DNA of 12,385 nucleotides. Source: Bacteroidota bacterium. GTDB lineage: Bacteria > Bacteroidota > Bacteroidia > Flavobacteriales_F > PHOS-HE28. The notes below the pieces were generated by a model, which saw only the letters and a list, made by a program, of their open reading frames with translations, ran no database searches and was not told where the DNA came from. The stretch covers positions 1-12,385 of the forward strand of contig JAEZAU010000015.1 of NCBI GenBank assembly GCA_023430325.1, read 5' to 3'. Below, in pieces: positions 5,606 through 12,385 of this stretch. The stretch's first letter is position 1. Each line of letters begins with the position of its first letter. A program made the translations under genes and the position numbers.

Positions 5606-8600
5606 TCAGCGCATCACCTGGAAATTCCGGGTGATCACACGCTCGTCATTGATCAATTGGATGATGTACTGGCCATTCTGAAGATCGGCGACGTTCAATT
5701 CGTGCATCGATCCGGTGATCCGCTCCCGGGCAACAAGTCGTCCGCTCATATCCATCACCTGCAGGGAAGACCCCGCCATTCCTGCGTCGGTAAGTGAGAT
5801 CTGCAACCGATCGTTGGCAGGGTTCGGGAAGATGATCAGATCGGTCATACCGAATTCATCCATACCGATCGCTCCGCAGCCAACGTGCCAGGTGAGCGGT
5901 ACTTCAACATCGCCGTTCTGGCATGAACCGGTCCCATTGGATTTTACGCGAAGCGTCAGCGTATTCATGGGATTGTCCGAGTTCAGATACACACCCGTTA
6001 AATTCCCTCCATTATCACCCAGGTAGTAGATGGCCGTATCCACAGGTGAATTGTACAGCACGATGAAGTCTCCGGGAAGCAACTGCCCTGCGGTGAAGTA
6101 GAGGCTGATCGGCCCTCCACTGATGGAGCTGTACGTGTACCAACGATCATCATCATTGGTATAACAGAGCGAGTAATTGTCCACCCCGCAACTCTGGATG
6201 ATGCAATCCTCCCGGGTGTAGATCATAGGCCCCGTCTCATAGGTGCAATTCTGATCAAGGTCAACAACTGTGAAGCTGATGGCCGAATCCACATTGAAGG
6301 TCTGGAAGGTGTAAGCCCCCGTGGTTGTGGCGTTCTGACTGGCGTTGCTCGTATTCTCAGTGATCGTATAGCCCAGAGGACCGTTCAATGACGAGATGTT
6401 CACGGCAGCTCCATAGGCCAGATGCTCACAATCAGGCACGAACTCATATTCGATACCCGGTGCCAGGCAGCCCACACAGCTCACCTCCCATTCCCAAGGT
6501 TCAAAACCGAACCCGCTGGAACAATCCACGCTCCAGTCGGTCATCAATCGCATGTAGATGTACTGGCCTGTGGTGGTCACATCCACAGAGTAGTGCGTTC
6601 CGGCAGGGCCAGGACCAAGTTGCATGGTCTGGAAGGTGTCATGATCGAAAAGCACCGGAGCGTTCGAGTCCTGTCCATCATAGATCGTGATCTTATCCCA
6701 GGTGTTCGATTCGATAGTACCCTGGTTGAACACCAATCGCACGACGCCGGGAGTGCTCACGGAATAAGCCCATTCCATGGTATCCGGCGAAGTGTAACAG
6801 TAGGTCTCCACCAACGGATCGGTTCCGCATACCGGTGTGGGACAGATCGGGTTGATGATCGTGGGGGAAACCACATTGCAAAGGCTGTTCGCATCATTCA
6901 CCAAGGTGAGTTGTACAGCCTGGCCGGAAGTGAAAGGCCCTACCAAAGTGCTGCCCGTGGATGTTGCGGTGACTACATCGCTGTTCACTGTATTGGTGAT
7001 CTCGATCTCCTGATCGGATCCCAGCGAGGCGAAGTCAACGTTCACGTAGTACTGGAAATTCTCGCAATCCTGCTGCATGTTGAAAGTGGCCTGCGGAGGC
7101 TGGCAATCGAGACACGTCAGGAACCACTCCCACTGCCATGGATTTCCGCCCTGGCAACTGACAGATCCATCAGAGGACATGGTCATGAAGAGGTATCCGC
7201 TTGTTGAAGTGACGGCGAGCCCGGCCAGGGAAAGCATGTCGAACCCTGTATGATCGAAGAGGATCGGGGAATTGGCATCCGGACCGTCATAGATCGTAAG
7301 GTGATCGAAGGACGATGATTCAATGAACCCGGCCGTGAACTGCAGGTAGAGTGCGCCTCCGGTACCCACCAGTTCATAGATCCAGAACTGGTTGTCCATA
7401 TCCGCATAGCAGTAGGACTCGGTGACATCGGGTTGACCGCAGGTGACCAGCGTTGGACACATGCCTGAATCAGTAAAATCACCAAGGTTGATGTTGCACA
7501 ATGCATCGGTCTCATGAGCAAGCATCAGGTTCACTTCATCATTGATGGCGAAAGGACCAAGGTTTGTGAGGCCCAAGCCCACACCGCCGAGTGTCTGGGT
7601 GCTTCCGCCGTTCACCGTATAGATCAGATCGATGCTGCTTCCATCACCGATGCTGGTCACATCCACCGCCATGGTGAACTCGTTATTGTCACAATCCTCG
7701 ATCACATCCACCGATGCCTGCGGCAGGGCACATTGCAGGCACGCCACCTGCCAGTTCCATTCGGTGTGAATGGCGTCTGAACAGCTTCCCCAGCCGTCAG
7801 ATGCGAAGCTGATGAACAGATCTGGCCCGGTGCTGAAAAAAGTAAGACCGGTAAGATCCAGGTTGGTGGTGGCCGTGTGCTGGAAGATGATCGGGGAACC
7901 GGCATCCGGTCCATCGTAAATGACAAAGGTCTCCGACCAGGATGGATCCATCGTTCCGGCCAGGAAATCGATGCGGATGCTGCCGGTGCCAATGCCTTGG
8001 AAATGCCATTCCACCATATCACCATTGTCATAGCAATAGCTCATGCTGATCGGAGGCGCTCCGCACATGACCTGGAAGGGACAACCAGCCGCTGGCACCA
8101 GATCGGTGAAGATGATATCGCAAGCCGGATCACTGCCATGTATCAAGGTCACGTTCACCACTTCGTCCACATAAAAAGGACCGACCTGCAACACGCCGGC
8201 CTGCACATTGTTGTAGGTGGTAATGCTTCCGAAAACATCCGTTTCCACAGTAAGCGATGTGGAGCTGCCCACCGAGGAAATGTCCAGGTCGATGAAGAAC
8301 TCACCCGTATCACAATCTCCAGAGAACGAGTACCACGCCTGTGGGGGAACGCAACCGACCAGTTTCTGAACGGAGTTGGCGTGGCAGAAGCTGTTAATAT
8401 CACAGTTCTCGCTCACCGTATAATGTGCGAAAAGGTCCTGAGCATTCGCCGCTTCATAGATCAGGTACGAATAACCCGAGGCGACCACCGGTCCAGTAGC
8501 GGATCCTTCACGCAGAGTGATATACCCTTCTTCTGAAATGTTGAACCTGTATGTACTACCCGCTTCTATCCCCGAGAACCAGCTGTACTCACTGAAGAAG

Positions 8601-8758
8601 ATGCAGGTGGAGACAATGGTCTCCATGCCACTGGGATCGGGAATGATCGCCGTGCCCGGAAAAAGGTTCGGGTTGGAACATTGCGCGAAAGCGCCGCCTG
8701 TCACCCCTAAGGCTACAGAGAACGCCGTGCTTCTAAGAAAGCGTAATCGTGAAAGCAT
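5606..8758 (-). CDS. Large secreted multi-module protein with CUB-like domains and T9SS type A sorting domain
   Basis: A 1050-aa extracellular protein of unknown function. It has a signal peptide (cleavage near AFA|QC, ~26), then an N-terminal domain (27-135, containing EAGSTYRF and HYTVSENCD), then four tandem modules starting at Cys136, Cys343, Cys552 and Cys764 and ending near 962. Each module combines a beta-rich region of ~100 aa with a CUB-like region marked by YCY, L/I-x-F-x-x-G, IYDGPD, a Ser/Asp-rich turn and W-x-W-x-x-x-C. The final ~78 residues are a type A T9SS sorting domain: IIFPNPANDRLQISL, VMDMSGRLV, LNVADLQNGQYIIQL and a basic end. The T9SS tail means export across the outer membrane, with tail cleavage and surface anchoring or release. 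No catalytic motif is apparent; adhesion, matrix or glycan binding is the likeliest role. ATG at 8758 directly precedes the signal peptide. The gene is convergent with GH92 and divergent from the histidine kinase. Confidence 0.9.
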   Translation of the reverse strand: MLSRLRFLRSTAFSVALGVTGGAFAQCSNPNLFPGTAIIPDPSGMETIVSTCIFFSEYSWFSGIEAGSTYRFNISEEGYITLREGSATGPVVASGYSYLIYEAANAQDLFAHYTVSENCDINSFCHANSVQKLVGCVPPQAWYSFSGDCDTGEFFIDLDISSVGSSTSLTVETDVFGSITTYNNVQAGVLQVGPFYVDEVVNVTLIHGSDPACDIIFTDLVPAAGCPFQVMCGAPPISMSYCYDNGDMVEWHFQGIGTGSIRIDFLAGTMDPSWSETFVIYDGPDAGSPIIFQHTATTNLDLTGLTFFSTGPDLFISFASDGWGSCSDAIHTEWNWQVACLQCALPQASVDVIEDCDNNEFTMAVDVTSIGDGSSIDLIYTVNGGSTQTLGGVGLGLTNLGPFAINDEVNLMLAHETDALCNINLGDFTDSGMCPTLVTCGQPDVTESYCYADMDNQFWIYELVGTGGALYLQFTAGFIESSSFDHLTIYDGPDANSPILFDHTGFDMLSLAGLAVTSTSGYLFMTMSSDGSVSCQGGNPWQWEWFLTCLDCQPPQATFNMQQDCENFQYYVNVDFASLGSDQEIEITNTVNSDVVTATSTGSTLVGPFTSGQAVQLTLVNDANSLCNVVSPTIINPICPTPVCGTDPLVETYCYTSPDTMEWAYSVSTPGVVRLVFNQGTIESNTWDKITIYDGQDSNAPVLFDHDTFQTMQLGPGPAGTHYSVDVTTTGQYIYMRLMTDWSVDCSSGFGFEPWEWEVSCVGCLAPGIEYEFVPDCEHLAYGAAVNISSLNGPLGYTITENTSNASQNATTTGAYTFQTFNVDSAISFTVVDLDQNCTYETGPMIYTREDCIIQSCGVDNYSLCYTNDDDRWYTYSSISGGPISLYFTAGQLLPGDFIVLYNSPVDTAIYYLGDNGGNLTGVYLNSDNPMNTLTLRVKSNGTGSCQNGDVEVPLTWHVGCGAIGMDEFGMTDLIIFPNPANDRLQISLTDAGMAGSSLQVMDMSGRLVARERITGSMHELNVADLQNGQYIIQLINDERVITRNFQVMR
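5873..8353 (-). repeat. Four tandem ~600-630-bp coding repeats (8-cysteine modules)
   Basis: The modules lie at 7733-8353, 7106-7732, 6470-7105 and 5873-6469 (protein order 1 to 4; 207, 209, 212 and about 198 residues). Each has eight cysteines at matching positions: offsets 0, 13, 74-78, 87-91, 92-97, 101-107, 182-194 and 197-209 from the first. IYDGPDA(G/N)SPI is nearly identical in modules 1 and 2, is IYDGQDSNAPV in module 3, and degrades to LYNSPVD in module 4, which also loses the double-Trp motif. DNA identity between copies is patchy, so the duplication is old rather than a recent slippage product. Confidence 0.85.
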
Positions 8759-8902
8759 GCGGTGGTTGTTTTCGGAAGATATGGGCTAAGGTAGCTGGTT
8801 TGCAATTTGTTCATACGCCTGTGCGATCAAAGTGTTCAACGATCATTGGTGTTCAATCGGGATGGAACATATGCACCATGAACATCGTATGAATACGCGG
8901 TC
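8759..8902. promoter_or_regulatory. Divergent intergenic region between T9SS cargo gene and histidine kinase gene
   Basis: These 144 bases must hold the start signals of two genes reading apart. For the minus strand, TACCTTAG (complement of 8786-8793) matches the TAnnTTTG -7 element at 7 of 8 positions counting free bases and lies about 27 bases before the cargo ATG. For the plus strand no good -7 box was found. Two copies of gtgttcaa (8832-8839 and 8849-8856) are spaced 17 bases start to start, a distance compatible with a dimeric regulator, and GAACAT occurs at 8865-8870 and 8880-8885. Regulatory roles are inferred only. Confidence 0.35.
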
Positions 8903-10774
8903 ATGTTAAAAGCAATACGAATCTCCATCACGGTCCTCTTGATCTCTTCAACCTTCGCTGCAACGGCTACAGGCACGAAGGAAGCGGCCGAACGATGCTC
9001 CGAACAGATCGCGCAAAGCCGCCACCTGTCATCCCACGATCCAGTGAAGGCCCTGGCGATCGCAAGGAACGCCATCAAACTTGCCGAGACCGCCGGTGAT
9101 GAACGTCTCGAACTGCAGGCACTGCGCACCCTGGCGCAGGTTGAACTGCGCTTGAACATGGCCAACGAATTCTTGAAGACCACCCTTCAAGCGATCGACG
9201 TGGCGGGTGCCGTGGGCGATCCTCGGGAACTTTCCATGGTGCTTCGCGATCTTTCCACGGCGTATGAGATGAACCTGCGCGCCGATCTTGCCGTGGAAGA
9301 GGCCAAACGTGCGTTGGCCGCCGTAACTCCACTGAACGATCCGGAAGAAACGGCATTGGCACAGTTGTTCCTCATCCGTACAATGAGCAATGCTGGGGAT
9401 CTTAACGGAGCTCTGGCCCTTACCGATCAGATGAAGACCACTTGTGCATCCTCGTCCGATCAGCTCTGCGCGGCGAGGGTGGACCTGGCCATCGCCCAGG
9501 TGCTTTCACACCAGAAGAAATATCACGATGCCCTGCCCTACATCACCAAAGCTGCAAAACCGATCCTGGAAGTAGGCGGGCCTGGTGAAAAGTTCGATCT
9601 TCTGCTCGATCGGATCCGCATTTTCACCGGTATCCAGATGATGCAGGATGCGCGTGAGGCCATCGATCAGGCGCAGGCGCTCTTGAAGGACCTGAATGAT
9701 GAAAAAAGATCGCTCCAACTCGATGAGTTGAAATATCAATATGCCCTTGGAATGAAGCGGTGGCAGGAGGCGCTGGTACTTCTTCAAAAAATGAAGCGCA
9801 ACGATGATTCGTTGAAACAGGCACATGTTCATCTTAATATGGCCGGACTTCAGGTCGCACACCAGTTGGAAAGCAAGGAAAGCGACAACATCTCGCTCAG
9901 GCGGGTGAATGCTGAGCAGGAAGAGAAGATCCAGTTCCAGCGTACGAACAGCCGGATCCTGATGGCAGCACTTGGTATCATGATCGTGATGGCCACCGCC
10001 TTGTTCATTACGCGTCGCAAGGCCATAAGGCTGGCCGGGCGGTTGCGCAGGAAGTCCGAAGTGATCAAACGCCAGCATGCCGAGATCGAGGCCCGTGTAC
10101 TGGAATTGGAACGCAAGAACGTGCGCCTGGCGGAATGTATCATCAGTGAAGAAGGCAAGGAACTCATCCTCAAAGAGATCCATCACCGGGTGAAGAACAA
10201 TCTGCAGGTGGTGGAAAGCATGATCAACATACAGATCGGCGACATTCCTGATGTTCGCGTACAGCGTTTGTTGCGCGATGCGCAGGGCCGCATCCGTTCC
10301 ATGGCGATGGTGCATGAACATATCTACCGCGCCAATGGATCGAACGATATGCCGTTGCGATCACATCTGGAAAAACTCGGCCGAAGTGTACTGGTTGCAC
10401 ATGGCGTTCATGATCGCATCTCCATTCTGGTGGACACATCACTGCCGAACTTTCCTGTTGAAACGCTTCTGCCCTTGAGCTTGCTGGTGAACGAGCTCAT
10501 GACAAATTCGATAAAACATGCCTTCGGTGAGAACGGCCATGGAAGCATTCGCATGTCAGTGAAGCAGCATGAGATCGGCTATGAGCTGCGATATGGTGAT
10601 GATGGTACGTGTGTCGGATCGGACGGCGATGCCAGTACACGTTCCTTCGGTCATGAACTGATAACCGTACTCGCCCGTCAGCTGAACGGCAAGGAGAGCT
10701 GGGTACGCGGCGCGGGTGTGGCTTTCAGCCTCACTTTCATCCCCGACAAGGAACTGCTGAAAATGGCTTCCTAG
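8903..10774 (+). CDS. Sensor histidine kinase: periplasmic TPR-like domain, one TM helix, HisKA_2/HATPase
   Basis: A 623-aa membrane sensor kinase. Residues 1-20 form a signal peptide or first membrane helix. About 28-330 is all-helical with TPR-like repeats (for example ALAIARNAIKLAETAGD and GALALTDQMK) and should lie in the periplasm. A membrane helix follows at ~352-370 (ILMAALGIMIVMATALFIT), then a charged coiled coil (~371-418). The kinase core has EIHHRVKNNLQV with likely phospho-acceptor His428, N-box NELMTNSIKHAF (530-541), a G-box DDG (566-568) and the G2-like SFGHELITVLARQLNGK. The usual DDGxG is DDGTC here (Cys570), so the G1 box is slightly degenerate. HisKA_2 kinases of this build in Bacteroidota usually signal through a LytTR response regulator, but none is adjacent. 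ATG 8903 is the first in-frame start and directly precedes the hydrophobic segment. The gene ends 4 bases from a convergent gene, with no visible terminator between them. Confidence 0.9.
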   Translation: MLKAIRISITVLLISSTFAATATGTKEAAERCSEQIAQSRHLSSHDPVKALAIARNAIKLAETAGDERLELQALRTLAQVELRLNMANEFLKTTLQAIDVAGAVGDPRELSMVLRDLSTAYEMNLRADLAVEEAKRALAAVTPLNDPEETALAQLFLIRTMSNAGDLNGALALTDQMKTTCASSSDQLCAARVDLAIAQVLSHQKKYHDALPYITKAAKPILEVGGPGEKFDLLLDRIRIFTGIQMMQDAREAIDQAQALLKDLNDEKRSLQLDELKYQYALGMKRWQEALVLLQKMKRNDDSLKQAHVHLNMAGLQVAHQLESKESDNISLRRVNAEQEEKIQFQRTNSRILMAALGIMIVMATALFITRRKAIRLAGRLRRKSEVIKRQHAEIEARVLELERKNVRLAECIISEEGKELILKEIHHRVKNNLQVVESMINIQIGDIPDVRVQRLLRDAQGRIRSMAMVHEHIYRANGSNDMPLRSHLEKLGRSVLVAHGVHDRISILVDTSLPNFPVETLLPLSLLVNELMTNSIKHAFGENGHGSIRMSVKQHEIGYELRYGDDGTCVGSDGDASTRSFGHELITVLARQLNGKESWVRGAGVAFSLTFIPDKELLKMAS

Positions 10775-10778
10775 GTCA

Positions 10779-11519
10779 TCAGATCTCCACCACCCTGAAA
10801 GGGAATTGGTAGCCCGCCTTGTTCAATACCGGCATGGCCACGTTATAGACCTTTGTGCCCCCGGGCAGATCACCTTCCAACCTTCCGATGTGCGCATGCC
10901 CGTGGAAGGCGGCGACCACCTTACGACGGGACAGTGGTTCAGCAAGACGGGAACAGCCCAGGAAAGGCCATATTTCCTGGGGTTCACCCTGCACGGTGGT
11001 ACTGATCGGGGAGTAATGCATCACAGCGACCTTTCTCAGATCGCCGTGCTCCTGGTCCAATCGGGCGAGTGCGCGATCGAGGCGCAATGCTTCATCCACT
11101 GCCTCCTGCACGAAGGCTTTCATGGCGCCTTCACCGAAGAAGGAAAGCACATGCGAATCAAACCCCCCACCGAAGCCCTTCACTCCAGCGAAACCCACCC
11201 CGTTGACTGTGATGGATTCACCATCGAGGATATGAACGCGTTCGCTCTGGAGGATCTGGCGGATCAGCTTATGTCTGCCTTTTTCGAAATCATGATTACC
11301 CAGCACCGCAAGTACCGGCACACTGCATGATCGCAGTTCTTCGCTCAAAAGCTGGGCTTCACCTTCATCTCCGGTATCCGTAAGATCTCCGCAGATCAAG
11401 AGCACATCGGCTTTCTGCGATATCTCCTTGAACAGGTCGGCCCACTTCCCCTTGTCGCTTTCTTTCACATGGATGTCGGCGATAGCGGCCACACGCACTT
11501 TTCGCTTCTCTTCGGCCAT
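10779..11519 (-). CDS. Calcineurin-like metallophosphoesterase
   Basis: A 246-aa cytoplasmic protein with no signal peptide or membrane segment. All five blocks of the calcineurin-like phosphoesterase superfamily are present: D-x-H (Asp15, His17), GDLTD (44-48), GNHD (74-77), MHYSP (His168), and FHGHAH (His206, His208, His210). These should bind two metal ions and hydrolyse a phosphomonoester or phosphodiester. The substrate is unknown; candidates in the superfamily include cyclic nucleotides, nucleotides, nucleic-acid ends and protein phosphate. The gene starts 3 bases after the stop of the nucleotidyltransferase gene and is almost certainly co-transcribed and translationally coupled with it. 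It is convergent with the histidine kinase, with 4 bases between the stops. Confidence 0.92.
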   Translation of the reverse strand: MAEEKRKVRVAAIADIHVKESDKGKWADLFKEISQKADVLLICGDLTDTGDEGEAQLLSEELRSCSVPVLAVLGNHDFEKGRHKLIRQILQSERVHILDGESITVNGVGFAGVKGFGGGFDSHVLSFFGEGAMKAFVQEAVDEALRLDRALARLDQEHGDLRKVAVMHYSPISTTVQGEPQEIWPFLGCSRLAEPLSRRKVVAAFHGHAHIGRLEGDLPGGTKVYNVAMPVLNKAGYQFPFRVVEI

Positions 11520-11522
11520 GAG

Positions 11523-12266
11523 CTACACGGTCTTTATGGTCGTCACCTTGTAATCCCACTCCTTTACGTCAACCGCATATTGGGTTTGATCGATGATCGG
11601 TCCGCGGCAGACCTTTTCAAAGGATGGTGGGATATCATATTGCTGACGTGCCCTGTCCAACAATTCTTCGAAAAGCCACTGGGGTATGATATCCCTGTAA
11701 TCTGAGGGATAGCAGAACTGGAAGGACAGTATGTGCTGGAGGAGCAGGTGCCAGTGGGGATCCATCCGCCTGAGGACAAGCTTCCAATCCATCTGTGTTC
11801 CATAACGGAGGATCAGGTGGTTCACATCGGCACCATCGTACCGCTCGCGATTTTGCACGTATATCTTGCACCACAACAGTTCCTCAGCGGGAATGAACTT
11901 CACGCGGTGATCGTACATCTCCCCCACTGCCGCCCGTTCCAGCCAGGTATCATCAACACGGCAGATATTGTTCACCGTGTCCCAGATAAGGTCCACGAAG
12001 TGATCGCCCTTCTTCACTTTGGCCAGCCACCTTACATCATAAAGCTGTGTCTCATATCCGTGGTCGGCGAAGTGTTTGAGGATCTTCGTATAGTCGTTGG
12101 ACCGGCAAAAGACATCAAGATCTTTGGTGTCCCGGTAGATGCCCGCGTAATGACGTAGCGCGAAAGCTCCGCCAAGCATGAAATCCGCCCCTGAACTATC
12201 CAACAACTCCAGAGCCTCCTTATAGAAGACCCGCGCTTCTTCTTTCTGTTCCGCAGTGCGTTCCAT
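11523..12266 (-). CDS. Nucleotidyltransferase-fold protein (pol-beta/MNT-like)
   Basis: A 247-aa cytoplasmic protein. FMLGGAFALRHYAGIYRDTKDLDVF (29-53) carries the GG motif (32-33) and the D-x-D pair (Asp49, Asp51) typical of minimal nucleotidyltransferases, and HFVDLIW offers a likely third carboxylate, Asp92. This layout (GG, Arg-x-Thr-x-Asp-hydrophobic-Asp) resembles AbiEii-like and uncharacterised nucleotidyltransferase families. The C-terminal half is helical and rich in Trp, Tyr, His and Arg, with no domain I recognise. The family transfers NMP groups to proteins, RNA or small molecules; the target here cannot be read. It is the first gene of a two-gene operon with the metallophosphoesterase. 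ATG 12266 was chosen because it is the first start before the conserved motif; no strong SD or promoter is visible upstream. Confidence 0.8.
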   Translation of the reverse strand: MERTAEQKEEARVFYKEALELLDSSGADFMLGGAFALRHYAGIYRDTKDLDVFCRSNDYTKILKHFADHGYETQLYDVRWLAKVKKGDHFVDLIWDTVNNICRVDDTWLERAAVGEMYDHRVKFIPAEELLWCKIYVQNRERYDGADVNHLILRYGTQMDWKLVLRRMDPHWHLLLQHILSFQFCYPSDYRDIIPQWLFEELLDRARQQYDIPPSFEKVCRGPIIDQTQYAVDVKEWDYKVTTIKTV

Positions 12267-12385
12267 GCACGATGAATAATGATAGGATAGATCTTGGATG
12301 GATGATAATGAAAAAGTGTCCCAAGAATGATATCAGTCATGGTCGGTCAAAAGTCATACCACCGCTTTACTGGAACATTGGACCG

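Noticed and set aside
6422..7207. 261-aa open frame on the plus strand inside the T9SS cargo gene
   Set aside because: It is opposite a gene with clear domains, signal peptide and sorting tail; the composition is antisense-like and no motif is visible.
7877..8536. 219-aa open frame on the plus strand inside the T9SS cargo gene
   Set aside because: Same reason: a shadow of the repeated modules on the opposite strand, with no start signal or domain.
12348..12355. GACTTTTG on the minus strand as a -7 box for the nucleotidyltransferase operon
   Set aside because: It lies about 80 bases from the start codon, mismatches the first T of TAnnTTTG and has no supporting -33 element.
12308..12385. Start of a plus-strand gene running off the right edge (26 codons, begins MKKCPKND)
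   Set aside because: It is open to the window end and could be the start of a divergent gene, but it is too short to judge and has no clear promoter, signal peptide or motif.
1..12385. CRISPR array, tRNA, rRNA, insertion sequence or phage genes
   Set aside because: No regularly spaced direct repeats, cloverleaf-like RNA, transposase, integrase or structural phage motifs were seen on either strand.

Overview
The window looks like chromosomal DNA of a Bacteroidota member, most likely a moderately GC-rich Flavobacteriales-type bacterium. The evidence is a very large secreted protein ending in a type IX secretion (T9SS) type A sorting domain, a GH92 alpha-mannosidase beside a ROK kinase and an FHS-family sugar transporter, a periplasmic-TPR HisKA_2 histidine kinase, weak Shine-Dalgarno signals, and TAnnTTTG-like promoter elements. 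I see no phage, transposase, CRISPR, rRNA or tRNA. The family assignments are made by reading motifs, not by database search.

Layout, left to right. (1) Positions 1-63 are the last 20 codons of an unidentified plus-strand gene. (2) Positions 64-379 are non-coding and repeat-like: GC-rich inverted repeats, a 67-nt two-part hairpin, and imperfect direct repeats. (3) Positions 380-5555 hold a sugar-use block on the plus strand: FHS/GluP-type sugar:H+ symporter, ROK sugar kinase (start and stop overlap by 4 bases), and, 50 bases on, a secreted GH92 alpha-mannosidase with extra C-terminal domains. (4) A perfect 13-bp hairpin with A and T tracts is a bidirectional terminator between the GH92 gene and the convergent gene after it. 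(5) The minus-strand gene 5606-8758 encodes a 1050-aa T9SS cargo protein made of four tandem ~200-residue modules, each with eight cysteines. (6) A 144-base divergent spacer leads to a plus-strand TPR/HisKA_2 histidine kinase (8903-10774). (7) Convergent with it by 4 bases is a minus-strand operon: a pol-beta-type nucleotidyltransferase followed 3 bases later by a calcineurin-like metallophosphoesterase.

How the genes fit together. Block 3 forms a plausible short pathway: GH92 trims terminal mannose from alpha-mannosides (N-glycans or mannans) outside the cytoplasm, the symporter imports the monosaccharide, and the ROK kinase phosphorylates it for glycolysis. No SusC/SusD pair, regulator or mannose-6-phosphate isomerase is visible, so this is not a complete classical PUL within the window. 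The cargo protein is probably a cell-surface or released adhesin or matrix protein. The kinase has no response regulator beside it. The nucleotidyltransferase/phosphoesterase pair is the most open question functionally. I do not see a clearly new large defence or mobile system; the most notable items are the repeat-rich spacer, the 4 x 8-cysteine protein, the enzyme pair, and a strong local excess of GATC.
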